A stretch of DNA of 40,000 nucleotides, from the NCBI GenBank assembly GCA_963575745.1, contig CAUYUJ010018633.1:77501-117500 (forward strand), given 5' to 3'. The position numbers were made by a program, and so were the translations under genes. Below are positions 26,301-33,857 of this stretch, piece after piece. Under the pieces are notes generated by a model. The model was not told where the DNA came from. It made no database searches and saw only the letters and a program-made list of their open reading frames with translations. The stretch is from Prorocentrum cordatum (taxonomy: Eukaryota > Sar > Dinophyceae > Prorocentrales > Prorocentraceae). Each line of letters begins with the position of its first letter. Positions within the stretch are counted from its first letter, which is position 1.

Positions 26301-29300
26301 CGTCGACTTCGGGATGAAGTGCGAGGAGTTCGGCGGCTGGCCCGACGTCATCACGGACTCGCTCGTGGTCATGCTTCCGAAGCCCCAGGGCGGGTTTCGG
26401 CCCATTGGGCTGCTGGGCTGGCTCCCTCGCCTCTGGAGCCGAGTCCGTCAGCCCGTGGCGCGGCGCTGGGGCTCGCAGATTGACCTTGGCGTCGCAGGCG
26501 CCTTCTGGGGGGGGCGCGGCCGCGCGGCCGAAGAGGCCGTCTGGTGGCAGGCCCTTCGCGCAGAAGCCGCACACGCACGTGGAGATGGAGCAGCAGCGGC
26601 ACTCATCGACCCATGGAAGGCCTACGAGCTCGTGGACTTGGCCATCATCCAGGGCCGCGGCGTCCTGGCTGGCTACCCTCGGGGCTTGCTGGGCATGGCC
26701 CTCACCCTGTGCGCGGGGGAGCGTCGCTTCATGCTCGACGGCAGCGTGTCCGAGCCCTACCTGCTGGATGCGGGACTCATCGCGGGGTGCTCGCATGCAG
26801 GTCGGCTCCTCAAGTGCGGCCTGCTGGTGCTCGCGGACGAGCATGCGCGGCTGTGGCGGGTGCTTGAGCCCAGAGTAACCCTCGCCATTATGTTCGATGA
26901 TTGCTGCGTCGGCTGCCACGGACCGATGGCACAGGTCGCAGCCTACGTGGCCCAGGCGACGATGGCGGTCATCTCGCAGCTGGAGGCCCTTGGCTGCAAG
27001 GTCTCAGCAGCAAAGAGCGAGCTGCTGGCCAGCTCGCCAGAGTTGGCATCACTGGTCGCCAAGCTGATGGGTGGCATCGCCTTCCCCATCGCCGACTCGG
27101 TAAAGAACCTGGGGGTCGACTACTGCCTCGACGGCCAGGCGTTCGTTGTCCTTGAGAAGCGGCACACGAAGGCGGCATCCCAGTTGCAGAGGTTGCACGC
27201 CATCCGCTCTCAGGAGACCCCAGCAGCAGCTCGAATGGCGAACACTGGTCTGCGGCCTGCTACTCGCTATGGGCTGAGCGCGGTGGGCTGGCCGACGTCG
27301 CAGCTCAACAAGTGGAGGAGCCAGGTCAACGCCGTTCACCACGGGCGCGGCCCAGGCAAGAGCCTCAGCCTCAGTTTCCTCCTCAGCAAGCGTTTGCACA
27401 GCGACCCGCTGCACGACCACGTGGCGCTGCCCATTGTCGCATGGGCCAAGGCGGTGCAGTTCAACTCATATAGCAGGGACCTGAGGGCCCTGGGCAGCGC
27501 TTTCGCGGGGGCCAGGACGTTGCTGGCCAGTAGCGGGCCAGAGGCGTTGGCTGGACGCGGGCCAGCTGCTGCGCGCGTGTTAGCCTGCCACCGCCTGGGC
27601 TGGACCGCCACACTGCCAGGGCTGCTCACCAATGACAAGCAGCAGCTGCTGGACCTACGGACCCTGGGGGCCTCCACGCTCGCCAAGCACATCGCCGCTG
27701 GCCACGAGAGGGCGCTGTGGCGAGCAGCGAGCAAGCAACCAGGGCTGGAGCATCTGCGCGATGGAGGCGCCCTGTCCAGCATCAGGCGCACGCTGGCACG
27801 CAAGCGCATGAGCAAGCAGAGGGCCAAGCAGATGAGCTCGGCCAAGAACGCGCTGGTCGGATGTCTCTGGCCCGTGGCGCGGCGCTTCTTTGAGGAGCGC
27901 CCATTGGCCTCCTCTCCTTGGTGCCCCAGGGGATGCCCTGCGCACGGCACCGTGCGGCACCTGGCGTGGCAGTGCCCTGCCACCGAGGCGAGCCGCGCCG
28001 AGTGGATTCTCAACGAGGAGTCGGATGAGCGGCGCCCCCCTGGCGACATCCCCTTTCGCACCATTGTCGGCATGGCCAGCATCGGGGGCGAGGGGGACCC
28101 GCTCTGGTCCCGCGCTCTTGCACCCGAGCACCGCAGGACCCTGCCACCGCCCACCGACATCAGGGAGGCGCGGAAGGAGGGTCGTGCCGACTTGGTGGGG
28201 CAGCCGCTCTCGGGCGACCTCTTCACGGACGGGGGCGTTCTGGACCCCAGCCTCGTCTCGGCGCGCGGCGGCTGGGCGGTCGTCGTCCTGGGACCCGACA
28301 GCGAGGCAGTCAGCCTCTTCGGCCCGCTTCCCTGGCCGTACCCCCAAGAATCAGGGGCAGCGGAGCTCGCGGCGGCCATCGAGGGCATCCAGAGCTGCTT
28401 ACCACCTGTGCGGATCTTCACTGACTGCCAGCAGCTCGTGGACGGCTATGCGGCGGGCAAGGCGTGGTGCCTGCAATGGCAGCGTCCTTACCGCGAGCTG
28501 TGGGTGCGGTTCTGGGCGGCCCTCGGCGACGTGGGGGTCGACGGCGTCACCATCCACAAGGTGAAAGCGCACGCCGCGCTGGCGGACGTGCAGGCGGAGC
28601 GCATCACGGCTTGGCAGCGGCGGGGCAATCACAGCGCCGATGCCCGTGCCGTGCAAGGCGCGCAGATGCATCCCAGCGACGACGACGTGCGAGACAGGAG
28701 CCACAGGCAGGACCGTCTCGTCAAGAAGGTCTTCTGCTGGCTGGGCGCAGCGATGCAGGACGGCGGCGCCGAGCTCACAGCAGCGGACGGGCATGAGGGC
28801 CCAGGCATGGAAGCAGTTCGGTGCGATTGGCGCGGCTGCAAGATGCGATGGCGAGCTCACTGCAGTTTCCCCGACTGCCCGCAGCGCACGTGCGGGCGGC
28901 ACGGGACGTGGCTGGACGTCGACGGCGACACGGTCTGGGCCTGCCAGCAGTGTGCGGGCAGGGGCGATGCGCTTGCGGGCTCCTGGGCCTCAGGGGCCGA
29001 TAGCAGTGGCGGCTCGGTGGCCGCAGCCGCGGCGCTCCTCACGGCGGGCGCGGCGCTGCTGTCACACAGTCAAGCCAGCGATGTACCAGCACAGGTGGAA
29101 GGAGACGAGGCGCGTGCAGGGCGAGATTGCAGCGGCGCGCCTGGCGGCGGTCAGCGGGGCAGCCCACCGACGTCGGGGGGCCCGTCGGGGTCCGGTGGCG
29201 GGCACCCGACGCCGCCGCCGCCGCTGCTCCCGCCGTGGTGGGGATTCGACGCTCACGTCTCCCACGACCTGTGGCGGGCTGGCAACCACTTCTTCTGTGT

Positions 29301-29724
29301 GAAGTGCGGCTACTGGACGCAGAGCCGCAGGATGGCGGGCTTGGCAGCGGAGTGCCCGAAGGCCCCCAAGAACGACAGGCAGAAGGCGGTGCTCAGCAGG
29401 CTGAAGCGCGGCCTGCAGCCCGCGGGGACGGGTGGCATCGGTGACCCTGGGCCGCTGCGGCGCATGCGCAGGCGCGTCGATAGTGGCTGGGCTCTCTGCC
29501 GCGTCGATCGTTCCAGCGCTGAGGCTGAACCAAGTGCGTATGGGGTTTCCACACGCACGGGATCGGGCTCGGCTGCCAGCGGATCGCAGCAGGTCGGCAT
29601 CTGGCCAGGACCCGCTGTGATGTTGGTGGCGAGGTGCATCCGCTTTCGCACGGGGCCCAGTCGGGCGCGCTCTGTGCTCTGTGCTTGCATGGCTCGCCCA
29701 GCGGAAGCTGAACCAGGTGCGTAG
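23128..29724 (+). CDS. LINE ORF2: endonuclease, reverse transcriptase, RNase H
   Basis: The frame is open far upstream. The ATG at 23128 is the nearest one before the endonuclease and gives 2198 residues, but a start by frameshift from ORF1 is equally possible. (1) AP-type endonuclease, residues ~72-320: FTIVSLNGSGWG, LCIQEHHL (catalytic Glu codon 23470), LGSVYLDN, VLAGDWN (23839-23850), LDWFIVS and CRPHVGV with the terminal His. (2) A ~690-residue linker with an internal duplication. (3) RT, ~1010-1330: LPKPQGGFRPIGLLGWLPRL, motif A LIDPWKAYELVD (Asp 26608), a divergent motif B LIAGCSHAGRLLK, motif C MFDDC (26890-26904). (4) RNase H, ~1690-1840: LFTDGG, GAAELAAAI, IFTDCQQ and NHSADARA give the D-E-D-D set. 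(5) Zinc-binding segments near 1893-1945 (CDWRGCKMRWRAHC...CQQC) and 2055-2085 (FCVKCGYW...C). It nicks the target and copies the RNA there. No stop or frameshift is seen in 6.6 kb. Stem-loop unit 1 and part of unit 2 lie inside its last codons. Confidence 0.85.
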   Translation: MLTSSWTPWRKRPPRKGQQWPRRARWATARQQATPQPRPPQPPPCASFVPRSSSKAPAPRGSAEGGSGGSRPHFTIVSLNGSGWGPFTAILGEQQGPQQQAVADAHLGDALCIQEHHLNGYRAVEQEQWCRQVGWGAVLTPGVSSVGAGLQRAVSSGTGVAVRTLRGMCGPGAGGSKGSCHVAEGRATIVHINGVVPGGFLLGSVYLDNDDVGEHRQSVLQQVGATLKCTGKPWVLAGDWNVEPGRFHLRAGHWLRKLGGHVVDTGKGTCQHSPVKEPSELDWFIVSVDMLDLVIGCERLNMTEEGYANPCRPHVGVKLSLACQGDLGQSFRVKGPSAFPKDRPYGPTPAKEWNHVELRGAIGAGEDMQDMTEVYRALCEGVEDELVWIYQIPPDDASLHRGRGGPPSFSFGTQARARPIKGPKASFKGKKLMHLSDYFTQLHQLVGGGSDAVSSTGLIQCQQGDDEREAERTEARAIKRYKRGLGRRARGWVSNPSHPDHYADEYEWMEKCMPYIFRMLGLPTHLATGLAQNFERRMQTARDVCESAWRRGGPGRLELVRILQQLGLLDHDCWEEELRRAVDSYRESRRWLEERGNYSRPFPGAPIAYGYPETKNSTGDVAPLPPVLCRLATCAVDAGGWSAIVVGEAGVRRTLARLANGWLPHLHAPDAQQDKVEWMDLCTHYAFERLSQCEGVNGDEDEQVGITEGLSDGAGMGAASADGGSVIPPQPQVNSFASLAAAAAASSASATGVGVSDESASGAGRGAASAEGISVIPTPPPRASSARPFGERAAARWARAVDICEGSWQAAEGVRNECARMVHVLASSDPDAWAAADDEHYRYMQGVKQFMRYHGGRRVGSDCSSDGDVSSNGDGAAQASSRAPKPPSTVGLPLGAQWAARVALAAECPSLLPLAAWAAEARAEAEADGAAFAAIRGQGFKEWIRHSMAEGAGGLHAYRRGPRAWAPDDECNGAPAHAPDRVKVVAKQWSTEVWRVRRDRDRFRPQLPRSGGEALPRPSAGELRMAARRTFRHGTGVGSDRLSPREAADLSDELLEAVVDFGMKCEEFGGWPDVITDSLVVMLPKPQGGFRPIGLLGWLPRLWSRVRQPVARRWGSQIDLGVAGAFWGGRGRAAEEAVWWQALRAEAAHARGDGAAAALIDPWKAYELVDLAIIQGRGVLAGYPRGLLGMALTLCAGERRFMLDGSVSEPYLLDAGLIAGCSHAGRLLKCGLLVLADEHARLWRVLEPRVTLAIMFDDCCVGCHGPMAQVAAYVAQATMAVISQLEALGCKVSAAKSELLASSPELASLVAKLMGGIAFPIADSVKNLGVDYCLDGQAFVVLEKRHTKAASQLQRLHAIRSQETPAAARMANTGLRPATRYGLSAVGWPTSQLNKWRSQVNAVHHGRGPGKSLSLSFLLSKRLHSDPLHDHVALPIVAWAKAVQFNSYSRDLRALGSAFAGARTLLASSGPEALAGRGPAAARVLACHRLGWTATLPGLLTNDKQQLLDLRTLGASTLAKHIAAGHERALWRAASKQPGLEHLRDGGALSSIRRTLARKRMSKQRAKQMSSAKNALVGCLWPVARRFFEERPLASSPWCPRGCPAHGTVRHLAWQCPATEASRAEWILNEESDERRPPGDIPFRTIVGMASIGGEGDPLWSRALAPEHRRTLPPPTDIREARKEGRADLVGQPLSGDLFTDGGVLDPSLVSARGGWAVVVLGPDSEAVSLFGPLPWPYPQESGAAELAAAIEGIQSCLPPVRIFTDCQQLVDGYAAGKAWCLQWQRPYRELWVRFWAALGDVGVDGVTIHKVKAHAALADVQAERITAWQRRGNHSADARAVQGAQMHPSDDDVRDRSHRQDRLVKKVFCWLGAAMQDGGAELTAADGHEGPGMEAVRCDWRGCKMRWRAHCSFPDCPQRTCGRHGTWLDVDGDTVWACQQCAGRGDALAGSWASGADSSGGSVAAAAALLTAGAALLSHSQASDVPAQVEGDEARAGRDCSGAPGGGQRGSPPTSGGPSGSGGGHPTPPPPLLPPWWGFDAHVSHDLWRAGNHFFCVKCGYWTQSRRMAGLAAECPKAPKNDRQKAVLSRLKRGLQPAGTGGIGDPGPLRRMRRRVDSGWALCRVDRSSAEAEPSAYGVSTRTGSGSAASGSQQVGIWPGPAVMLVARCIRFRTGPSRARSVLCACMARPAEAEPGA
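23294..23333 (+). promoter_or_regulatory. GC hairpin at the ORF1/ORF2 junction
   Basis: CCCCCGCTCC (23294-23303) and GGAGCGGGGG (23324-23333) are perfectly complementary, with a 20-base loop holding GAAGGGG. The ORF1-frame TAG follows at once. A competing 7-bp hairpin CCCCCGC-TCC-GCGGGGG exists within 23294-23310. Its position, where the reading frame must change from ORF1 to ORF2, makes a recoding role possible, but that is inference. Confidence 0.5.
25263..25467 (+). repeat. In-frame ~147-bp tandem duplication inside ORF2
   Basis: GGGGCGGGGATGGGAGCCGC ... CAGCGTGATCCCACCCC at 25263 recurs at 25411 as GGGGCGGGAAGGGGAGCCGC ... CAGCGTGATCCCAACCC. The peptides are GAGMGAASADGGSVIPPQP and GAGRGAASAEGISVIPTPP. 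It lies in the low-complexity Ala/Ser linker between endonuclease and RT. Confidence 0.75.
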
Positions 29725-30095
29725 GTTCGCCCACGCACGGGATCGGGCTCCGTTTGTTCTGTGCTGCTGCTTCCGCGCTTGAGCGGAGGCTGAACCAGGA
29801 GCGTAGGATTTCCCGCGCTCGGGATCGGGCTCTGCTGCCAGCGGCAACGTTACGTCCCCTTGGACGCTGCGATGCTGGTGGCTAGGCCGCCTTTCGCTCG
29901 GCGCTCGTGCCCCGCTCTAGAGCTAGTCGTGCCGTTGCACGGCTCTCGCTCGAGCGGAAGCTGTACCAGGTGCGTAGGTTTCTACGCACTGGGCGCTCTG
30001 TTTAATGTACCAGCACGTCTTGTGCCCCAGCTTGCTCTGCTCTGTGACGCCAGTCGGAGGCTGGACCGCGGTGGTAGGTTCGCGCACCGCCATGG
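29521..30095 (+). repeat. Five stem-loop units at the 3' end of the LINE
   Basis: Units at about 29521-29570, 29701-29750, 29781-29832, 29951-30001 and 30051-30095 share GCGGAAGCTGAACCAGG, a short stem, a loop of GTAGGTT type and GGGATCGGGCTC. Stems: GTGCGT/ACGCAC (units 1, 2 and 4), GAGCG/CGCTC (unit 3), GCGGTG/CACCGC (unit 5). Sequence changes on one side are matched on the other. Unit 2 contains the ORF2 stop codon. Flanking blocks (CTGCCAGCGG, GATG(T/C)TGGTGGC) are duplicated as well. Confidence 0.8.
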
Positions 30096-30388
30096 TTGCC
30101 TCCGGAGGCCACTGCATTGCAAACCAGTCCCTGTCTGTGGCTGCGCCTGCGGGAGGTTTGCGTTGCTGTGGCACCTCGAGCCAGCAAGCTGAGTTGCCGT
30201 GAATGCTCGATGCCCTGCCTTCCGCTTGCCTCGGCCGAGGCGGATGGCGTGGCCTCTAGTTTTTCAGGCGAGTCTGCGAGTGTGCCTCGGGCACGGGTCA
30301 GGCCTTGCGTCCGCAGCGCCAGAGGGAAAGGCCATGGCTTCGGGAGGCTGTATCGAGCGGGGAGCTGCAGACCTTCTTGGATGCGTGG

Positions 30389-30593
30389 ATCATCATCATC
30401 ATCATCATCATCGTCACCATCATCACCATCACCCATCATCCATCAGCATCATCATCTGCAGCATCATCCTCATCCACTTCATCATCATTGTCATCATCAT
30501 CATCATCATCATCGTCGTCATCATCACCATCATCATAACCATCGTCATCATCAACATCATGGCCGTGATCATAACCACCATCGTCATCACCAC

Positions 30594-30624
<31 letters not shown>

Positions 30625-30709
30625 ATCGTCGTCGTCATCATGGTCATCATCGTCATCATCACCATCATCGCCATCATCATCGCCGTTGTCGTCACCATCA
30701 TCGACACCC
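30389..30709 (+). repeat. Imperfect (ATC)n tract at the 3' end of the LINE
   Basis: (ATC)8 at 30389-30412 is followed by about 300 bases of ATC, ACC, GTC and ATT triplets. The purest units touch the end of the element. The poly-His and poly-Ile/Val frames through it are artefacts. Confidence 0.9.
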
Positions 30710-32262
30710 AATTCGGCACACCCCTCACACATTTCATGACCACATAAGGAGCTCCACCGAAGGCCCCAGTGGCAAAGTTCGCATGCAGTTCCACCCCCGT
30801 TTCGGCGCACCCCTCACGCGGTCCGTGGCCCCATAGGGAGATCCACCGAGGGCGCCAGCGGCAAAGTTCGCATGCAGTCCCACCCCCGTTTCGGCGCACC
30901 CCTCACGCGGTTCGTGGCCCCATAGGGAGATCCACCGAAGGCCCCAGTGGCAAAGTTCGCATGCAGTTCCACCCCAATTCCGGCACACCTCACACGGTCC
31001 GTGGCCCCATAGGGAGATCCACCGAAGGCCCCAGTGGCAAAGTTCGCATGCAATTCCACCCTCATGTCGGCGCACCCCTCACGCGGTTCGTGGCCCCATA
31101 GGGAGATCCACCGAAGGCCCCAGTGGCAAAGTTCGCATGCAGCTCCACCCCCGTTTCGGCGCACCTCTCACACGGTTCGTGGCCCCATAGGGAGATCCAC
31201 CGAAGGCCCCAGTGGCAAAGTTTGCATGCAGCTCCACCCCCGCTTCGGCGCACCTCTCACACGGTTCGTGGCCCCATGGGGAGTTCCACCGAAGGCCCCA
31301 GTGGCCAAGTTCGCATGCAGTTCCGCCCCCGTTTCGGCGCACCCCTCACACGGTATGTGGCCCCATAGGTAGCTTTGTTGCAGGCCTCAATGGCAAAGTT
31401 CGCATGCAGTTCCACTCCAATTCCGGCGCACCCCTCACACAGTTCGTGGCCCCATAGGGAGCTCCACCGAAGGCCCCAATGGCAAAGTTCGCACGCAGTT
31501 CTACCCAATTCTGGCACACCCTCCACACGGTTCGTGGCGAGATCCACCGAAGGCCCCAGTGGCAAAGTTCGCAAGCAGTTCCACCTCCATGTCGGCGCAC
31601 CCCTCAAACGGTTCGTGGCCCCATAGGGAGCTCCACCGAAGGCCCCAGTGGCAAAGTTCGCATGAAGTTCCACCCCAATTCCGGCGCCCCCCACACGGTT
31701 CGTGGCCCCGTTGGGAGTTCCACCGAAGGCCCCAGTGGCAAAGTTCGCATGCAGTCCCACCCCCGTTTCGGCGCACCCCTCACGCGGTTCGTGGCCCCAT
31801 AGGGAGATCCACCGAGGGCCCCAGTGGCAAAGTTCGCATGCAGTTCCACCCCAATTCCGGCACACCTCACGCGGTCCGTGGCCCCATAGGGACCTCCACC
31901 GAAGGCCCCAGTGGCAAAGTTCGCATGAAATTCCACCCTCATGTAGGCGCACCCCTCACGCGGTTCGTGGCCCCATAGGGAGATCCACCGAAGGCCCCAG
32001 TGGCAAAGTTCGCATGCAGCTCCACCCCCGTTTCGGCGCACCTCTCACACGGTTCGTGGCCCCGTTGGGAGATCCACCGAAGGGCCCAGTGGCAAAGTTC
32101 GCATGCAATTCCACCCTCATGTCGGCGCACCCCTCACGCGGTTCGTGGCCCCATAGGGAGTTCCACCGAGCGCCCGAGTGGCAAAGTTCGCATGCAGTTC
32201 CACCCCCGTTTCGGCGCACCCCTCACACGGTATGTGGCCCCATAGGGAGCTCCACCGAGGAC
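30710..32262 (+). repeat. Tandem array, ~17 copies of an 89-bp repeat
   Basis: The consensus holds GGCGCACCCCTCACACGG, TTCGTGGCCCCATAGGGAG, CTCCACCGAAGGCCCCAGTG, GCAAAGTTCGCATGCAGTTC, CACCCCCGTTTCG. Units are 85-95% alike, with a few shortened ones (for example at 31500-31550). Because 89 is not a multiple of three, the frame rotates and all six frames look open; this is not coding. It follows directly after the ATC tract. Confidence 0.95.
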
Positions 32263-32344
32263 GGTATTTACCATTGCGTTACTCACAACTGCATATGGTT
32301 GGGCCCTTCGCCAGGATAATTTTGGTTTTCCTCCCACGCGCCTT

Positions 32345-32470
32345 CCAGAAGCAAGCGTGCAAAGGAACCTTCCCGCACTCCTCCCCACATACTCTTCCAG
32401 AGGCAAGCGGGCAGAGCAACCTTCCCGCACGACCTCCCACAGGCGGGCGTGCAGAGTAGCCTTCCCACAT
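32345..32470 (+). repeat. About 2.5 units of a ~55-bp repeat
   Basis: CCTTCCAGAAGCAAGCGTGC, AAAGGAACCTTCCCGCAC recurs as CTCTTCCAGAGGCAAGCGGG, CAGAGCAACCTTCCCGCAC and then GGCGGGCGTGCAGAGTAGCC, TTCCCACAT. The block separates the 89-bp array from a CTC tract. No gene is seen. Confidence 0.7.
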
Positions 32471-32478
32471 GTCTGTAT

Positions 32479-32578
32479 CCTCCTCCTCCTCCTCCTCCTC
32501 CTGCTCCTCCTCCTCCTGCTCCTTCTCCTCCTCCTCCTCCTGCTCCTCCTCCTCCTCCTCCTCCTCCTCCTCCTCCAG
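32479..32578 (+). repeat. (CTC)n tract with CTG interruptions
   Basis: About 33 CTC/TCC units are interrupted by CTG every 15-30 bases. Confidence 0.9.
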
Positions 32579-33470
32579 AGGGAAGAGCGGCAGCGGAACC
32601 GCGCTCGAACGTGCTCCCGGGGGCATCGGGGCAGAAGGGAGGCACGAGCGACAGGCCCGTCTGACGGCCGAGCGCCGCGCGCGCGCTCGCGCAGGGCTCC
32701 ACAGCAGAGGGGGCCCTCGAGGGCGCGAAGCTGTTCGTCTCGCGCCTCGCGCGGCGCGGATGCGAGCGCGGATTCGAGCGCGGATTCGAGCGCGGCGCGA
32801 GGCGCGGATTCGAGCGCCCTTGGGCTCGGTGCTCGCGCGCGCCCGTGGCAGTGCCAGCGGCAGGGCCGGCACAGGGCGCGCCTCGCGCGTCGCCGCGCCG
32901 CCCTCCGGGCCGCGCCTCTCGGGGCACCGCCGCCCCCTTCCTCTGCTCCCGCTCCCTCCCTCCCCCTGGCTTGTGGAAGTCGATGAATGGAGAGGAAGCG
33001 TGCTGCCAAATAATTTCCAGATGTCTAAAACATGTTTCGGACATGGTTTAAACATGCTATTAAACATGTTTGAAGCGTTCTTAGAACACGTTTTACACAC
33101 TGTAAACACATCTTCAACTCAATGGCAGGGCTGTTCGAGTGTCAATTGTCATGGCATCCACAACCTCTGGCTCTGGTATCCGCTTCGCCTCGTCTTCTTC
33201 CTCCCGGCCTCCCGCGCGCGCTGCACAGATCGGGGGGCTCGAGGGACGGGGGCCAAGGCATACGGGAGTGTGTCACGGCGCCGGACCGTGCAGGGCTTGG
33301 GTGCGGGATCCTGGGAGCCTGACCGGCTCAGGAGCGAAATAAGGACGTACACGTACGTGAATCCACGCTGGTTTCGAGAGTACGCGTTGCCCGAACGTTC
33401 GTATCACGCGGCCAGTGTCGCGGATCGAAGGGCCGTGTTCATGTACATAGCTGGGCGCGTACGTCCTTTG
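32579..33470. other. Non-coding or unrecognised stretch
   Basis: 32750-32818 has four or more copies of the 12-mer GAGCGCGGATTC. 33020-33110 is AT-rich with repeated AAACATGTTT and GTTTAAACATG words. A GC-rich open frame at 32580-32960 is not repetitive, but no domain or splice pattern supports it on either strand. Nothing else is seen. Confidence 0.5.
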
Positions 33471-33480
33471 TGGGCTCCCT

Positions 33481-33700
33481 ATGGCCCGCGACTGGATTGA
33501 CCCAGGTCAGCAGACCCCCGAGCAGAGGAAAGAGTGGCTCTGCGAAGTGGTGGTTGCCCCCCCTTTGTTCGTCCTCCCCACCCTCCCTTCCTGACCCTTC
33601 CCCCCCCTGCGCCGAGGAAGACATGAAGGCGCTCCCGTACACCATCGTCGAGGACGCACGCCCGCCCTGGTCCAGGGGAGGAGAAATCACCCCCGTGTGA
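33481..33700 (+). CDS. Possible two-exon gene fragment
   Basis: ATG at 33481 opens MARDWIDPGQQTPEQRKEWL then CEV, a natural-looking peptide. A GT at about 33549, a pyrimidine-rich stretch of some 65 bases and an AG near 33618 could be an intron. The following frame reads EEDMKALPYTIVEDARPPWS then RGGEITPV and a stop at 33698-33700. No domain is recognised, and the fragment is short; it may be one piece of a longer gene or chance. Confidence 0.3.
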
Positions 33701-33779
33701 TTTCGAGCCAGCCCTGGACGTAGGTGAGCGAACAAACATCTATGACCGACAACGCCCTCAGAATTGGGACAAGAAACGT

Positions 33780-33857
33780 GGTGTGACCGAACTTGTGACC
33801 GAAATGGAAGAGATCTTTGGTCTCGAATCAAGAATTATCAAGAATTTCGGTCACACC
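33780..33857. mobile_element. 78-bp inverted-repeat element (GGTGTGACCGAA)
   Basis: GGTGTGACCGAACTTG at the left is mirrored by AGAATTTCGGTCACACC at the right, with 13 of about 15 arm bases paired. A second internal TGTGACCGAAAT follows the left arm. There is no coding capacity. Confidence 0.65.

Larger units (their letters stand above)
21920..30388 (+). mobile_element. Near-intact LINE-type non-LTR retrotransposon with SL at its 5' end
   Basis: Order of parts: SL sequence (21920-21941), 5' leader, ORF1 (zinc finger, coiled coil), ORF2 (AP-endonuclease, RT, RNase H, C-terminal zinc fingers) and a 3' region with five stem-loops. There are no long terminal repeats and no poly-A; instead ATC repeat lies at both ends. 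RNase H together with an AP-type endonuclease places it among the I/R1/Tad-like LINE groups, but the clade cannot be fixed by eye. The element is about 8.47 kb. The only defects seen are an in-frame TAA in ORF1 and an out-of-frame ORF1/ORF2 junction, and either could be functional. It is presumably a young insertion. Confidence 0.85.

Noticed and set aside
27336-28421. Long minus-strand frames opposite ORF2 (also at 22.0-26.9 kb)
   Set aside because: They mirror GC-rich codons of ORF2; no independent motif or conservation is visible.
21775-29724. A single 2649-residue protein as one gene
   Set aside because: The first 56 codons lie in the ATC and pyrimidine tracts upstream of the SL, and the part over ORF1 is an Arg/Ser-rich shadow; the convincing protein starts near the endonuclease.
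29700-29760. tRNA-like gene suggested by GGTTCG in the 3' stem-loops
   Set aside because: There is no acceptor, D or anticodon stem around it; the motif is the loop of a small hairpin repeated five times.
30710-32262. CRISPR array
   Set aside because: Units are tandem without unique spacers, and the organism is eukaryotic.
30199-32319. Long open frames in all six frames over the 89-bp array and the ATC tract
   Set aside because: Period 89 rotates the frame and the repeat lacks stops; the peptides are the same unit in three phases. The His/Ile runs come from ATC triplets.
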